The notes: generated by a model not told the origin, from the sequence alone. 64,000 nucleotides of DNA from Catenuloplanes indicus (GCF_030813715.1 NZ_JAUSUZ010000001.1:6882001-6946000); one strand, 5' to 3'; positions 22,829 to 32,291 are shown, counted from the stretch's first letter. A program made the numbers and translations.

Positions 22829-24364
22829 TCAGAGCGGGAACTCGTCGAAGAGCACCACGTCGCCGCCGGTCGCGGTGTCGTAGCGGTAGGAGCGCACCAC
22901 GCCGGCGGCCGAGTCCAGCAGCGTGAACACGGTGATCTCGTCGCTGGCGACGAACGGCAGCGGCTCGCCGCCGGGCCCGGTCAGCGGCGCCACCGTCGGC
23001 AGCACCGGCTCCAGCCCGCCCGGGTCGCCCTGCAGCACGTAGTCCGGCCCGTCCGGCGCGATCCGGGTCCGGCCGGAAAGCTCGTGGTACGCGCCCCACG
23101 TGTTGCCCACGTTCGACGTCTCCAGCCAGTTGACGCCGGCGTCGTCACGGAACCGGGCCCACACGTGCGAGTGCCCGTTCAGCACCAGGTTCACGTAGTA
23201 CGCGGAGAACACCGGCGCGAGATCCCGCAGGACGTAGTCGCCGGCCAGCGGATACTCGTATCGGATCCCGTCGTCCGTGATCACCCGCACCGGGTCGGTG
23301 TAGGCCGGTACCGAGTTGAAGCCCAGCCCGTGGCTAGGGTGGTGGAACATCACCACGCGGTGGCGCGCGTCCCGCGCCTCGGCCGAGGCCAGCGCGGAGA
23401 CCAGGAACGCGTACTGCGGCGACCCCTTGCCGATCGGCGCGAAGATGAACCGCCCGTGCCCCCACCGCTCCGGCGCGTCCCGGTCCGCGGGCCGCTCGGC
23501 GTAGGTGCCGCGGGTGCCGGGCCGCTCCGGACGCCAGATCTCCGTGCCGAACAGCGACACCACGTAGACGTCGCCGATCGTCCGCGCCCACCAGCGCGGC
23601 CCGCCGGTCTCGCTGGCCGGGACCGGGAACATCGCCTCGTACGTGCTCACGTCCCAGTCGCCCGGCACCGCGTCGTGGAACTGCGCGTCCAGCGTCGGTG
23701 ACGGCGTCCGGCGGATCACCTCGTGGTTGCCGATCGTCGGGTAGAGCGGCGCGGACGAGATGATCGGAGCGCCGGTGAACGTGCGCCCGCCCGCGGTCCA
23801 CGACGCCCGCCCGCCGAACGCGGCGAAGAACGCGCGCCCGTTCGCGTGGTCGAACCAGTCGCTGGCCCGGTCCACCACGTTCACCATGTCGCCCGCGAAG
23901 AGCACGCCGTCCAGGTCGCCCGCGGTCTCCGCGGCCAGCTCCAGGTTCGCCGGGACCATCGGGGCGAGCTGGTGGTCGCTGGTGAGCAGCAGCCGCACCG
24001 GCGTCCCGGCCGGCACCGCGCCGCGCAGCGTGTGCACCGCCGAGAACGCGGCCTCGCCGCCGGGCCGGACCGACATCACCCGGTACGCCGTGCGCCGCTC
24101 CGGCAGCGCGTCCACCACCGCGAGCTGGCGGTGCACCGGCCGCTCGACCGGCCCGCCGGGCGTGTCCTCGCGCATCCGCTCCAGCCGGCTCGTGGCCGCC
24201 GGCACCACCCGCACGTCGTGCAGCGTCGCCGGGGTGACGGCCGCGAGCACGTCCGCCGGCCCGATCAGCACCGCGTTGACCGTGCCCGGCTCCGCGGTGT
24301 GCCAGACGACGGTGACGGACCCGGGCCGGGGATCGAGCAGGTACGGCTCGCAGAGCAGGTGCAT
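22829..24364 (-). CDS. Calcineurin-like metallophosphoesterase
   Basis: 511 residues from the ATG at 24364. Metal-binding signatures are present in order: a first Asp in 'VRLLLTSDHQLAP' (non-canonical), 'DGVLFAGDMVNVVDRASDW' (GDMV for GDxV), 'YPTIGNHEV' (GNHE), 'VVMFHHPSHG' and 'NLVLNGHSHVWARF' (GHxH). The N-terminal 120 residues are strand-rich ('SVTVVWHTAEPGTVNAVL'), like the fibronectin-type domain of purple acid phosphatases. No signal peptide is seen, so it is probably cytoplasmic or exported by an unrecognised route. The first metal motif is DHQ rather than the usual DxH. The substrate is a phosphomonoester or diester, not further defined. Confidence 0.82.
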   Translation of the reverse strand: MHLLCEPYLLDPRPGSVTVVWHTAEPGTVNAVLIGPADVLAAVTPATLHDVRVVPAATSRLERMREDTPGGPVERPVHRQLAVVDALPERRTAYRVMSVRPGGEAAFSAVHTLRGAVPAGTPVRLLLTSDHQLAPMVPANLELAAETAGDLDGVLFAGDMVNVVDRASDWFDHANGRAFFAAFGGRASWTAGGRTFTGAPIISSAPLYPTIGNHEVIRRTPSPTLDAQFHDAVPGDWDVSTYEAMFPVPASETGGPRWWARTIGDVYVVSLFGTEIWRPERPGTRGTYAERPADRDAPERWGHGRFIFAPIGKGSPQYAFLVSALASAEARDARHRVVMFHHPSHGLGFNSVPAYTDPVRVITDDGIRYEYPLAGDYVLRDLAPVFSAYYVNLVLNGHSHVWARFRDDAGVNWLETSNVGNTWGAYHELSGRTRIAPDGPDYVLQGDPGGLEPVLPTVAPLTGPGGEPLPFVASDEITVFTLLDSAAGVVRSYRYDTATGGDVVLFDEFPL

Positions 24365-24440
24365 GATCCCAGGCTATGAAGTCCGCGGCGCAGCACCGGT
24401 GAATGTGGCGTGTCCGCCCGGTGAGCAGCCGCACACGAGA

Positions 24441-24480
24441 AAAGGGTTGACCACCCACGGGGGAAGGTGGTCAACCCTTT
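24441..24480 (-). terminator. Rho-independent terminator of the gamma-glutamyltransferase gene
   Basis: Perfect 15-bp arms (AAAGGGTTGACCACC at 24441-24455 and its complement at 24466-24480) around a 10-nt loop. Read leftward, the stem is followed by TTTTCT, as expected of an intrinsic terminator after the leftward gene whose stop is at 24565. Confidence 0.85.
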
Positions 24481-24564
24481 ATGCGCTCAGCGTACGACTC
24501 CTACGCCAGGAACGCCAGGCCCGATTTCGTCTTTCGCTTCACCGCCCGGCCATCCCCGCGTCTC

Positions 24565-26355
24565 CTAACGGCCGGACCGCACCACCCCGGCGGCGCCGAC
24601 GCCCCGCCGGACCGGTTCCGCCACGGCCGTGAGCTGCCCGTTCGGCCCGAACTCGATCGCGGTCGCGGCACCGATCTCGGCCGTGGACGTGAACGCCGGA
24701 TGCCCCAGCGCGGTCAGGTCCGCGCCGTACGCGGCGATGAACGCGGGCTCGGCCTGCGGCGTCGCGGAGTTGCGCTGCGACGCCCGCGGCGCGGCCACCG
24801 CCTCCGGCAGGGTCATGCCCAGGTCGATCCGGTTGACCAGGATCTGCAGCACCGTGGTGATGATGGTGGCGCCGCCCGGCGAGCCGACCGCCACGAACGG
24901 CTTGCCGTCCTTGAGCACGATCGTCGGCGACATCGAGCTGCGCGGCCGCTTGCCCGGCGCGGGCAGGTTCGGGTCGGCCGCGGTGCCCTGGGTCGGCGTG
25001 AAGTTGAAGTCGGTCAGCTCGTTGTTGAGCAGGATGCCGCGGCCCGGCACCACGATCCCGGCACCGCCGATCTGCTCGATGGTGAACGTGAACGACACCA
25101 CGTTGCCCCACCGGTCGGCCACGGTCAGGTGCGTGGTGCTCCGGCTCGCGTCCGTGTCCGCGACGCCGGCACCGGCGGGGGAGCAGCCGGTGTACGACCC
25201 GTCCGGCGTGCCCGGCGCCACCGGCTTGGGCAGCGCCGAAGCGCCGATCACGCATCGCCGCTCGGCCGCGAACCGATCGCTGAGCAGTTCGTCCAGCACA
25301 CCGCGGCGGGTGTTGTCGCCGACGTATCGGTTCCGGTCCGCGAACGCCAGCGCGGACGCCTCCAGGTACCGGTGCAGCGCGTCCGCGTCGTCCAGCGCGC
25401 CCAGGTCGTACCCCTCGAGGATGTTGAGCGCCTCGCCCACCGCGGTTCCGCCGCTGGACGGCGTGGCCATGCCGTAGACGTCCAGCCCGCGGTAGCCGGA
25501 CCGGGTCGGTGCCGGGAACCGCGCCTGGTAGCGCGCGAGGTCGCGGACCGTCATGCCGCCGGGCCGGATCGGGTGCGTCCAGGTGCCGATCGGCGTGTCC
25601 GACACCGGCGGCGCCTGCACGGTCGCCGCGATGTCGCGCGCGATCGCCCCTTCGTAGAACACGTCCGGGCCGCGCTTCGCGATCAGCCGGTACGTGTCCG
25701 CCAGGTCCGGGTTGCGGAACGTGGAGCCGACCGCGGGCGGCGTGCCGCCGGGCAGGAACAGCTCGGTGGACGAGCCGAACTGCCCGAAGATCGCCGCGTT
25801 CGCCGTGACCTGCGCGTTGAACGTCGCGTCCACGGTGAAGCCGCGGTCCGCCACGTCCGCGGCCGGTCGCAGCAGCTCGCCGAGCGACCGGGAGCCCCAC
25901 CGGTCCGCCGCCGCCGCCCAGATCGCGAGCGTGCCCGGCACGCCGACGGAGAGGCCGCTGACCCGGGCCGCGTTGAAGTCCAGCGCCGTACCGTCGGGGT
26001 TCTGGAACGAGTTCTCCCGCATCGACGCGGGTGCGGCTTCCCGGCCGTCGATCGTGTGCACCCGCCGGGTGCGCGCGTCGTAGTAGACGAAGAACCCGCC
26101 GCCGCCGATGCCGGCCGAGAACGGCTCGGTCACACCGATCGTCGCGGCGGCCGCGATCGCGGCGTCGACCGCGTTCCCGCCGCGCCGCAGCACCTCAAGA
26201 CCGACCGCGGTGACGGTCGGGTCGACCGAGGACACCGCGCCGCCGTACCCGGTGGCGGTGGGGGAGATCGGGGGTCGATAGGAAGCGGCCGCCGGAGCGG
26301 CACTGATCATGGTCGCGGAAAGCGTGGCGGCGGTGAGCGCCGCGAGAAGCTTCAC
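24565..26355 (-). CDS. Gamma-glutamyltransferase (secreted)
   Basis: 596 residues from the ATG at 26355. The signal peptide 'MKLLAALTAATLSATMISAA' has a likely cut after 'AAPAAASY'. Ntn-hydrolase family features: 'GGNAVDAAIAAAATIGVTEP', 'GIGGGGFFVYYD', 'SSGGTAVGEALNILEGYDL', the autocleavage and nucleophile Thr in 'SRSTTHLTVADRWGNVVS', and 'GKRPRSSMSPTIV' and 'GSPGGATIITTVLQI' of the small subunit. The precursor self-cleaves before the catalytic Thr to give two subunits. The enzyme transfers or hydrolyses gamma-glutamyl groups of glutathione and related peptides outside the cell. It is a single gene with its own terminator. Confidence 0.94.
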   Translation of the reverse strand: MKLLAALTAATLSATMISAAPAAASYRPPISPTATGYGGAVSSVDPTVTAVGLEVLRRGGNAVDAAIAAAATIGVTEPFSAGIGGGGFFVYYDARTRRVHTIDGREAAPASMRENSFQNPDGTALDFNAARVSGLSVGVPGTLAIWAAAADRWGSRSLGELLRPAADVADRGFTVDATFNAQVTANAAIFGQFGSSTELFLPGGTPPAVGSTFRNPDLADTYRLIAKRGPDVFYEGAIARDIAATVQAPPVSDTPIGTWTHPIRPGGMTVRDLARYQARFPAPTRSGYRGLDVYGMATPSSGGTAVGEALNILEGYDLGALDDADALHRYLEASALAFADRNRYVGDNTRRGVLDELLSDRFAAERRCVIGASALPKPVAPGTPDGSYTGCSPAGAGVADTDASRSTTHLTVADRWGNVVSFTFTIEQIGGAGIVVPGRGILLNNELTDFNFTPTQGTAADPNLPAPGKRPRSSMSPTIVLKDGKPFVAVGSPGGATIITTVLQILVNRIDLGMTLPEAVAAPRASQRNSATPQAEPAFIAAYGADLTALGHPAFTSTAEIGAATAIEFGPNGQLTAVAEPVRRGVGAAGVVRSGR

Positions 26356-26521
26356 AGTGGCCCCTCCGAACGGGATCGACGGATGTCAGATCAAGGCCTA
26401 CCGCCCACCATCGGCGGATGCAAGCGCACACGCGACCGCGGGTAGCACTTCGGTTGCCGTCCGGTTGTATGCGCCCGGCGGACCTTCCCCGGGAAGCACC
26501 CTGTTTCCTACCGTCGACACC

Positions 26522-26797
26522 ATGCGCGACAACGAGAAGGTGCGGTTCGACCCCACCGCTCCGGACATCCGCCCGGTCGGCTGGCAGGTGCAGATGCGGA
26601 TCGACTGGGTGGTGACCCAGGTGATGGCGACGCATCGCGGCCTGCCCGAGGACCAGGTCCGCATCGAGCTCGCCCAGCGGCTGCGCGGCATGGGCGCGGC
26701 GGCCGGCCAGCGTCAGGTGGACAACTACGCGCGGGCCATCTCCGCGCTGCCGTCGCTGCCCGCGACCGGAACCGCCACGGACACCGCCGGCCGGTAA
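26522..26797 (+). CDS. Small hypothetical soluble protein
   Basis: 91 residues from the ATG at 26522 (MRDNEKVRFDPTAPDIRPVG). The ribosome site is weak, but codon bias is good and the protein is coherent: a charged N-terminus, then two amphipathic helices ('WQVQMRIDWVVTQVMATHRG', 'DQVRIELAQRLRGMGAAAG'). No domain is recognised. It lies just upstream of the amino-acid permease on the same strand, 42 nt apart, so cotranscription is possible. Confidence 0.6.
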   Translation: MRDNEKVRFDPTAPDIRPVGWQVQMRIDWVVTQVMATHRGLPEDQVRIELAQRLRGMGAAAGQRQVDNYARAISALPSLPATGTATDTAGR

Positions 26798-26821
26798 CCG
26801 TACGTTTACCGATCATGAAAC

Positions 26822-26839
26822 GGCGGCACTTCTGCCGCC
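26822..26839 (+). promoter_or_regulatory. Hairpin directly before the permease start codon
   Basis: GGCGGCA-CTTC-TGCCGCC forms a 7-bp GC stem with a 4-nt loop that ends at the base before the ATG at 26840. It occupies the place of a Shine-Dalgarno site and none is visible, so it could restrict translation, or the true start may differ. Confidence 0.4.
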
Positions 26840-28180
26840 ATGACGACGGCCACGGAGCCCCGCGAGCCCACCGAGCTGCGCCGCGTGATCAGCCGGCCGG
26901 TGCTGACCTTCTTCATCCTCGGCGACGTGCTGGGCGCCGGCATCTACTCGCTGACCGGCGAGGTCGGCGCGGACTCCGGCGGCGCGATCTGGGCCAGCTT
27001 CCTGATCGCGTTCGCGCTGGCGTTCCTCACCGCGTTCGCCTACCTCGAACTCGTCACGAAATATCCGCAGGCGGCCGGCGCCGCGCTCTACGTCGACCGC
27101 GCGTTCGGCATCCGGGCGCTGTCGTTCATGGTCACGTTCGCCGTGATGGCGTCCGGCGTCACGTCCGCCGCGTTCGCGGCCAGCCGGGTCGGCGGACGCT
27201 ACTTCACCGGCCTCACCGGCGTCGAGAACCCACCGGCCGTGCTGATCGGCATCGCCGCGATCCTGCTGGTCGCGGCCGTGAACCTGTGGGGCGTCGCGGA
27301 GTCCATGCGGGTCAACGTGGCGATCACCTGTATCGAGCTGGCCGGTCTGCTGTTCATCATCGGTGTCGGCGGCTGGGTGCTGGCCACCGGCGGCGGCGAC
27401 CCGGGCGCCGCGTTCGAGTTCTCCGGCACCGGCTTCGGCGTGGTCACCGGCCTGCTGGCCGGTGCCGCCACCGCGTTCTACGCGTTCATCGGCTTCGAGG
27501 ACTCCGCGAACCTGGCCGAGGAGGTCACCGAACCGCGGAAATGCTTCCCGCCCGCGCTGGTCACCGGCCTGGTGCTGGCCGGCGTCGTCTACCTGCTGGT
27601 CGCGTTCACGGCCGCGATGACGGTGCCGCTGGACACGCTGGTCGAGTCCTCCGGCCCGCTGCTGGAGGTGGTCCGGACCGGCGTGCCGGACCTGCCCGCC
27701 GACCGGGTCTTCTCGGCCGTCTCGATCATCGCGGTCAGCAACACCATGCTGATCAACATGCTGATGGCGTCCCGGCTGCTCTACGGCATGGCCAACCGCG
27801 GCGTGCTCCCGCCGATGTTCGGCCGGCTCGGCGCGCGCCGCACGCCGTGGGTGGCGATCGCGTTCACCACGGCCGCCGCGATCCTGCTGCTGATCGCGGT
27901 GGACGACCTCGGCGACCTCTCCGACACCACGGTACTGCTGCTCACCGGCGTGTTCCTGGCCGTCAACGTGTCCGCGCTGGTGCTCCGCCGGGACACCGTC
28001 GCGCACGACCACTTCCGCGCGCCGACCGTGGTGCTGGTGCTCGGCGCGCTCGTCTCCGCGATCTTCCTGCTCCCGATGGTCCGCGACGCCGGCGTCTACC
28101 TGCTGGCGTTCTGGCTACTGCTCGGCGGCGCGGCGCTCTGGGCGATCAACTGGGCGGTCACCCGGTCGACCGCACGCTGA
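26840..28180 (+). CDS. APC family amino-acid permease
   Basis: 446 residues from the ATG at 26840, with about 12 hydrophobic segments. The N-terminal 'LRRVISRPVLTFFILGDVLGAG' with 'GAGIYSLTGEVGADSGGAIW' is the APC motif in the first helix, where the unwound Gly residues bind the substrate amino group. 'FYAFIGFEDSANLAEEVTEP' is the usual helix 6 motif. 'AVSNTMLINMLMASRLLYGM' and 'LPPMFGRLGARRTPWVAI' follow. It probably imports or exchanges amino acids at the plasma membrane; specificity cannot be read. Its 3' end overlaps the convergent kinase gene by 23 nt. Confidence 0.9.
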   Translation: MTTATEPREPTELRRVISRPVLTFFILGDVLGAGIYSLTGEVGADSGGAIWASFLIAFALAFLTAFAYLELVTKYPQAAGAALYVDRAFGIRALSFMVTFAVMASGVTSAAFAASRVGGRYFTGLTGVENPPAVLIGIAAILLVAAVNLWGVAESMRVNVAITCIELAGLLFIIGVGGWVLATGGGDPGAAFEFSGTGFGVVTGLLAGAATAFYAFIGFEDSANLAEEVTEPRKCFPPALVTGLVLAGVVYLLVAFTAAMTVPLDTLVESSGPLLEVVRTGVPDLPADRVFSAVSIIAVSNTMLINMLMASRLLYGMANRGVLPPMFGRLGARRTPWVAIAFTTAAAILLLIAVDDLGDLSDTTVLLLTGVFLAVNVSALVLRRDTVAHDHFRAPTVVLVLGALVSAIFLLPMVRDAGVYLLAFWLLLGGAALWAINWAVTRSTAR

Positions 28181-30086
28181 TGTCGCTGACCCGCACGGTG
28201 TAGGGCGGCGGCGGGCCGTCCTGCGCGGTGCCGGACACGCCGAGCGTCACCTTCCCGGCCGGGAGCCGCCCGGCCAGCGGGATGATCGCGACCTGTTCCG
28301 TGCCACGCCACACCGTGACCCGCTCCGCACCGGCCCGCATGGTCAGCTCGACCGGCTCGCCGAGCGCGATCGGGCTGGTCAGCGCCTTCGCACCGATCTC
28401 GGTCTTGGTGCCGGTACCGGTCGGCTGCCGGTCCAGGCGCAGCGTGTCCTGGCAGACGTGCAGCACGTAACCGTCCGGGTCGTTCACGCTGAGCCAGAAC
28501 GACGCGCACGCGCCCGGCGTGATCAGCGTGGCGGTGGCAGCGATCTCCAGGTCGCCGCCGAACGCGGTGGCCGGCCCGGTGCACCGGAACCAGCCGTCCG
28601 ACTGCTTGGTGATCTCCAGGGAGTCGTTCGTGAACCCGCAGATACCACCGAACTCCGTGCTTGCCGTCCAGTTCGCGCCGCCGGTCAGCGGGTCGGTGAC
28701 CGCCTTGCCGCCCGCGCCGGTCGGCAGCGGGTCGGGCAGCGCGTCGCCGGTGAAGGACTCGCCGTCGGGCGCCGTCGCGCCGGGCAGCACCCCGCCCGCG
28801 CCCGCGGGCGCCGGGCCGCTCGGGCGCGTGCCGGCCTGGTTCACCTCCCCGCCCGGATCGTCGCCGCGCGTCGCCAGCGGGATCGCGATCGCGGCCCCGA
28901 TCGCCGCCGCGGCCAGCACGCCCGCCACGATCGCGACCAGCCGGGCTCGCTTCCCGCCCGTGCCGCCCCGGCCGGCCCCGAGGCCCCCGGCGGCTGCCAG
29001 GCCGGCGGCCGCTGCCGGGTCGCCGGCGGCCGGGGCACCGGCGGCCGGGGTACCGGACGCGCCCGAGGCGGACGGCACCGCGGCCACCGGCTCCGCGACC
29101 GCGTCGACGGCCGGCGTCACCACCGCGACCACCTCGGCCGGCGGGAGCTCGTCCGTGGCCTCGCCGCTGCCGTCCAGCAGCATGTCGAGCAGTTTGCGCG
29201 CGGTCGGCCGGTCCTCCGGCTTCTTCGACAGCGCCGCCGCCACCACCTTGCGCAGCTCCGGCGTCAGGCCCTCCAGGTCGGGCTCGGCCGAGATGATCCG
29301 CATCGCGGTCAGCGGCATCGACGCGTCCTGGAACGGCGTGCGCCCGGTCCCCGCGTACATCACCACGGCGCCCCACGCGAAGATGTCGGCCTTCGGCGTG
29401 GTCGGCGCCGCCTTGCCGGCCGTGTCCAGGCGCTCCGGCGGCATGTAGGCGACCGTGCCCAGCATCTCGTGCGTCTTGGTGACGTTGCTGGTCGCGTCCG
29501 TCGCCCGGGCGATGCCGAAGTCGATCACCTTGGGGCTGCCCGGTGGCAGCAGCACGTTGCGCGGCTTCAGGTCCCGGTGCACCACGCCGGCGCCGTGGAT
29601 CGCGACCAGCGCGGTCGCCATGCCGATCGCCAGCCCGTGCAGGTTCGCCGGGGTGAGCGGCCCCTGCTCCTTGACCACGTCCGCCAGGCTCGGCCCGTCC
29701 ACGAACTCGACCACGAGGTACGGGTGCTCGTGGTCCGGGTCCGCGTCCAGCACCTCCGCGGTGCAGAACGGCGGCACCTGCTTGGCCCGGTTCACCTCGC
29801 TGCGGAACCGCCGCCGGAAGTCCGGCTCGGCCGCCAGATCGGCCCGGATCACCTTGACCGCGACCTGCCGTCCCTCCGCGTCCTCCGCGAGGTAGACCGT
29901 GCCCATGCCACCCTCGCCGAGCCGCCCCTTGATCTGGTACTTACCCAGCTCAGTAGGGTCGAGCGAGTGCAACGGCGAGATCTTGGCACCGCGCGAGACG
30001 TCCGCCGCGCCCTCGTCCGGCGCAACTCGAGGCGATTTCACTCGGCACAAGTTACTAGGTGCGCCTGATCCGCAGGATGCGCCCAC
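28158..30086 (-). CDS. Serine/threonine protein kinase (PknB-like) with exported C-terminal domain
   Basis: 642 residues from the GTG at 30086, which has AAAGGGG close by. A GTG at 30041 is possible; the kinase domain starts later, at 'LGKYQIKGRLGEGGMGTVYL'. Catalytic features: Lys in 'QVAVKVI', 'GAGVVHRDLKPRNVLLPPG', 'KVIDFGIARA', activation-loop 'LGTVAYMPPERL'. An Ala/Pro-rich juxtamembrane region, one membrane helix ('LVAIVAGVLAAAAIGAAIAI') and an external domain follow. The external domain has 'GGICGFTNDSLEITKQSDGW', 'FWLSVNDPDGYVLHVCQD' and 'VELTMRAGAERVTVWRG', resembling a concanavalin-like sensor domain. It probably senses an extracellular ligand and phosphorylates cytoplasmic targets. 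No phosphatase partner is adjacent. Confidence 0.92.
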   Translation of the reverse strand: MGASCGSGAPSNLCRVKSPRVAPDEGAADVSRGAKISPLHSLDPTELGKYQIKGRLGEGGMGTVYLAEDAEGRQVAVKVIRADLAAEPDFRRRFRSEVNRAKQVPPFCTAEVLDADPDHEHPYLVVEFVDGPSLADVVKEQGPLTPANLHGLAIGMATALVAIHGAGVVHRDLKPRNVLLPPGSPKVIDFGIARATDATSNVTKTHEMLGTVAYMPPERLDTAGKAAPTTPKADIFAWGAVVMYAGTGRTPFQDASMPLTAMRIISAEPDLEGLTPELRKVVAAALSKKPEDRPTARKLLDMLLDGSGEATDELPPAEVVAVVTPAVDAVAEPVAAVPSASGASGTPAAGAPAAGDPAAAAGLAAAGGLGAGRGGTGGKRARLVAIVAGVLAAAAIGAAIAIPLATRGDDPGGEVNQAGTRPSGPAPAGAGGVLPGATAPDGESFTGDALPDPLPTGAGGKAVTDPLTGGANWTASTEFGGICGFTNDSLEITKQSDGWFRCTGPATAFGGDLEIAATATLITPGACASFWLSVNDPDGYVLHVCQDTLRLDRQPTGTGTKTEIGAKALTSPIALGEPVELTMRAGAERVTVWRGTEQVAIIPLAGRLPAGKVTLGVSGTAQDGPPPPYTVRVSDISVRSTG

Positions 30087-30249
30087 CGCCCCTTTCCGAC
30101 CACTATCGACAGATGCGCCACACTCGGCAACCGAACGGGTGACGAGGCGTGTCTCATACCGCCGACTTCTCGATCCTCAGCATGAGAGCGCGCCCGGACG
30201 GGTAGCTTGACCGGCGGCGAAGATCCGGTACGGCACATGGGCGGGCGTC

Positions 30250-31629
30250 ATGGAGACTGTGGTGGCGCTGCTGATCCTGGCGGCCGTTCTCGCGTTCGCG
30301 GTGCTCCGCCCGCGCGGCCTGCCCGAGGCGGCCGCGGCCGTGCCCGCCGCGCTGCTGGTCGTGCTCACCGGCCTGACCGGCGCGCGGGAGGCGTGGGACG
30401 AGGTGGTTGGCCTCGGGCCGACCGTGGCGTTCCTGGCCGCCGTGCTGGTGCTGTCCGCGCTCGCCGACGAGGCCGGCGTCTTCACCTGGGCCGGCCGGAT
30501 CGCCACCGCCCGCGGCGCCGGCTCACCGCGTCGTCTTCTCGGCATCGTCTTCGTGCTCGCGTCGCTGGTCACGGCCGTGCTCAGCCTGGACGCGACGGTG
30601 GTGCTGCTGACCCCGGTGGTGCTGCGCGCGGCCCGGGCGATGCGCGCGCCGACCACGCCGCACGTCTACGCCTGCGCCCACCTGGCCAACTCCGCGTCGC
30701 TGCTGCTGCCGGTCTCCAACCTGACCAACCTGCTCGCGTTCGCCGCCAGCGGTCTCACCTTCATCGGCTTCGCCGCCCTGATGACGCTGCCCTGGCTCAC
30801 CGTGATCGCGGCCGAGTACCTGATCTTCCGGCTCTTCTTCCGCCACGACCTGCGCACACCGTCGTCACCGGCCGTGCCGGACGCCACCGGGCCATCCGCG
30901 CCGGTTGCCGCGGGGACATCCGTGTCGAGCGCCGCCGGGGCATCCGGGGCGGGCGTTCCGGCCGCGTCCGTGCCGTCACCGGCCACGGTGCCGGGCGGTG
31001 GCACGGTCCCGGTCCCGGCGGCGAACCACGGCGTACCCCGGACCGCGCTCGTGGTCCTGGCCGCGACGCTGGCCGGTTTCCCGCTCGGCGAACTGGCCGG
31101 GGTGCACCCGGCGTGGGTGGCCGCGCTCGGCGCGCTGGTGCTGGCCGTGCCGCGACTCCGGCGGGCGCCCGCCGCGGAGTCCCGGCGACTGCTCACGGCC
31201 GTACACCCGGCGTTTCTGCTGTTCGTGCCCGCGCTCGGCGTGGTGGTGCTGGCCGTGCGGGACTCCGGCTTCGGCACGCTGGTCGCTCACCTGGCGCCGG
31301 ACCGGGCCACGCTGCCCGGCCTGCTCGCCGCGGCCATGCTCGCCGCGGTGCTGGCCAATCTGCTCAACAACCTGCCGGCCACGCTGATGCTGGTGCCGCT
31401 GACCGCCGGCAACCCGGGCCTCACGCTGGCTGTGCTGCTCGGCGTGAACCTCGGGCCGAACCTGACCTACGTCGGCTCGCTCGCCACGCTGCTCTGGCGG
31501 CAGGTCCTGCACGCACACGACCACGCGCCCGGCAACCGCCGGTTCACCGCGCTCGGCGCGCTCACCGTGCCGGTCACGCTGGTGACCGGCACGCTCGCGC
31601 TGTGGCTGGCGCTCCGCCTGTCCGGCTGA
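30250..31629 (+). CDS. ArsB/SLC13-type ion permease
   Basis: 459 residues from the ATG at 30250, with roughly 10-11 hydrophobic segments. 'LASLVTAVLSLDATVVLLTP' and 'ANSASLLLPVSNLTNLLAFA' are the two conserved regions of the ArsB/NhaD/SLC13 superfamily (the Asp-Ala-Thr and Ser-Asn-Leu-Thr-Asn loops). A second inverted half carries 'LAAVLANLLNNLPATLMLVP' and 'NLGPNLTYVGSLATLLW'. An Ala/Val/Pro-rich stretch of about 60 residues interrupts the middle loop (roughly residues 205-260). Candidates are arsenite, a divalent anion or a cation. No ArsR or ArsC gene is adjacent, so an arsenic role is unproven. Confidence 0.82.
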   Translation: METVVALLILAAVLAFAVLRPRGLPEAAAAVPAALLVVLTGLTGAREAWDEVVGLGPTVAFLAAVLVLSALADEAGVFTWAGRIATARGAGSPRRLLGIVFVLASLVTAVLSLDATVVLLTPVVLRAARAMRAPTTPHVYACAHLANSASLLLPVSNLTNLLAFAASGLTFIGFAALMTLPWLTVIAAEYLIFRLFFRHDLRTPSSPAVPDATGPSAPVAAGTSVSSAAGASGAGVPAASVPSPATVPGGGTVPVPAANHGVPRTALVVLAATLAGFPLGELAGVHPAWVAALGALVLAVPRLRRAPAAESRRLLTAVHPAFLLFVPALGVVVLAVRDSGFGTLVAHLAPDRATLPGLLAAAMLAAVLANLLNNLPATLMLVPLTAGNPGLTLAVLLGVNLGPNLTYVGSLATLLWRQVLHAHDHAPGNRRFTALGALTVPVTLVTGTLALWLALRLSG

Positions 31630-31645
31630 CGCCCAGGGCTCTAGC

Positions 31646-32125
31646 TTAGTTCTCCTTGCCGGTCCACTCGCAGCCGGCGACGCCGCCCGACTCCGCGCCG
31701 GCCTTCGCGGTGTCCACCGACGTACCGTCGATGAAGATCTCGCAGGACAGGTCGGCCGTCTCGTCCGAGGACATCGCGATCAGCGTGACGTGGAAGACCT
31801 CGTCGTCCGGTACGACCACCTTCTGCCACGGCAGCGTCGCGGTCTTCTCCTCGGTGTTCGTCTCGCCGATCACGTACGACACGTCCGCGATGCTCTCCGC
31901 GCCGGTCACCCGGAGCGTGATGCCCTTGTTCGCCGGGACGCCGGTGGCCGAGCCACCCGCGCCGCCGGCCGTGGCGGTCGCCACCGGAGCGGTGCTGGTC
32001 CTCGGGGTGGCGGAGGTCTCCGGTGCGGCGGTGGTGGTGCCCGTGCCGGACGAGCCGCAGGCGGCGGTGGCGAGCGCGAGCAGCGCGGCGGCGGCGACGA
32101 GGGGGAGACGACGGTTGCGGTTCAC
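31646..32125 (-). CDS. MmpS-like lipoprotein
   Basis: 159 residues from the GTG at 32125. Longer in-frame starts cover the divergent promoter region and are rejected. N-terminus 'VNRNRRLPLVAAAALLALAT' with lipobox 'ATAACGSS', then a Thr/Ala-rich spacer. The C-terminal half 'TLRVTGAESIADVSYVIGET', 'ATLPWQKVVVPDDEVFHVTL', 'ADLSCEIFIDGTSVDTAKA' and a second Cys near the end match the beta-sandwich of MmpS-family proteins, which are often accessory to RND lipid transporters in mycobacteria. No MmpL is present here; such orphan MmpS-like lipoproteins are common in Micromonosporaceae (general knowledge). Divergent from the SPFH lipoprotein gene. Confidence 0.75.
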   Translation of the reverse strand: MNRNRRLPLVAAAALLALATAACGSSGTGTTTAAPETSATPRTSTAPVATATAGGAGGSATGVPANKGITLRVTGAESIADVSYVIGETNTEEKTATLPWQKVVVPDDEVFHVTLIAMSSDETADLSCEIFIDGTSVDTAKAGAESGGVAGCEWTGKEN

Positions 32126-32291
32126 GCGAGTCGCTTTCTCTGGAGGGGTCTTCGGGGTTGCCCAAAGCGTGACCGATTCGCCGACTGAATCCACATTTCT
32201 ACGTATGTGTTCCCGGCCATAGTGTCGGCCGGCCGATTGACCGCTCTCCCTACCCTGCGGGTCAGAACGCTCACACGACGGGAGGAGCTCG

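Noticed and set aside
24481-26445. Long rightward ORF opposite gamma-glutamyltransferase
   Set aside because: Compositional artefact; it also reads through the terminator and the real gene's signal peptide region.
30250-31629. Arsenic-resistance locus
   Set aside because: The permease is ArsB-like, but no ArsR or ArsC gene is nearby; SLC13-type anion transport is equally likely.
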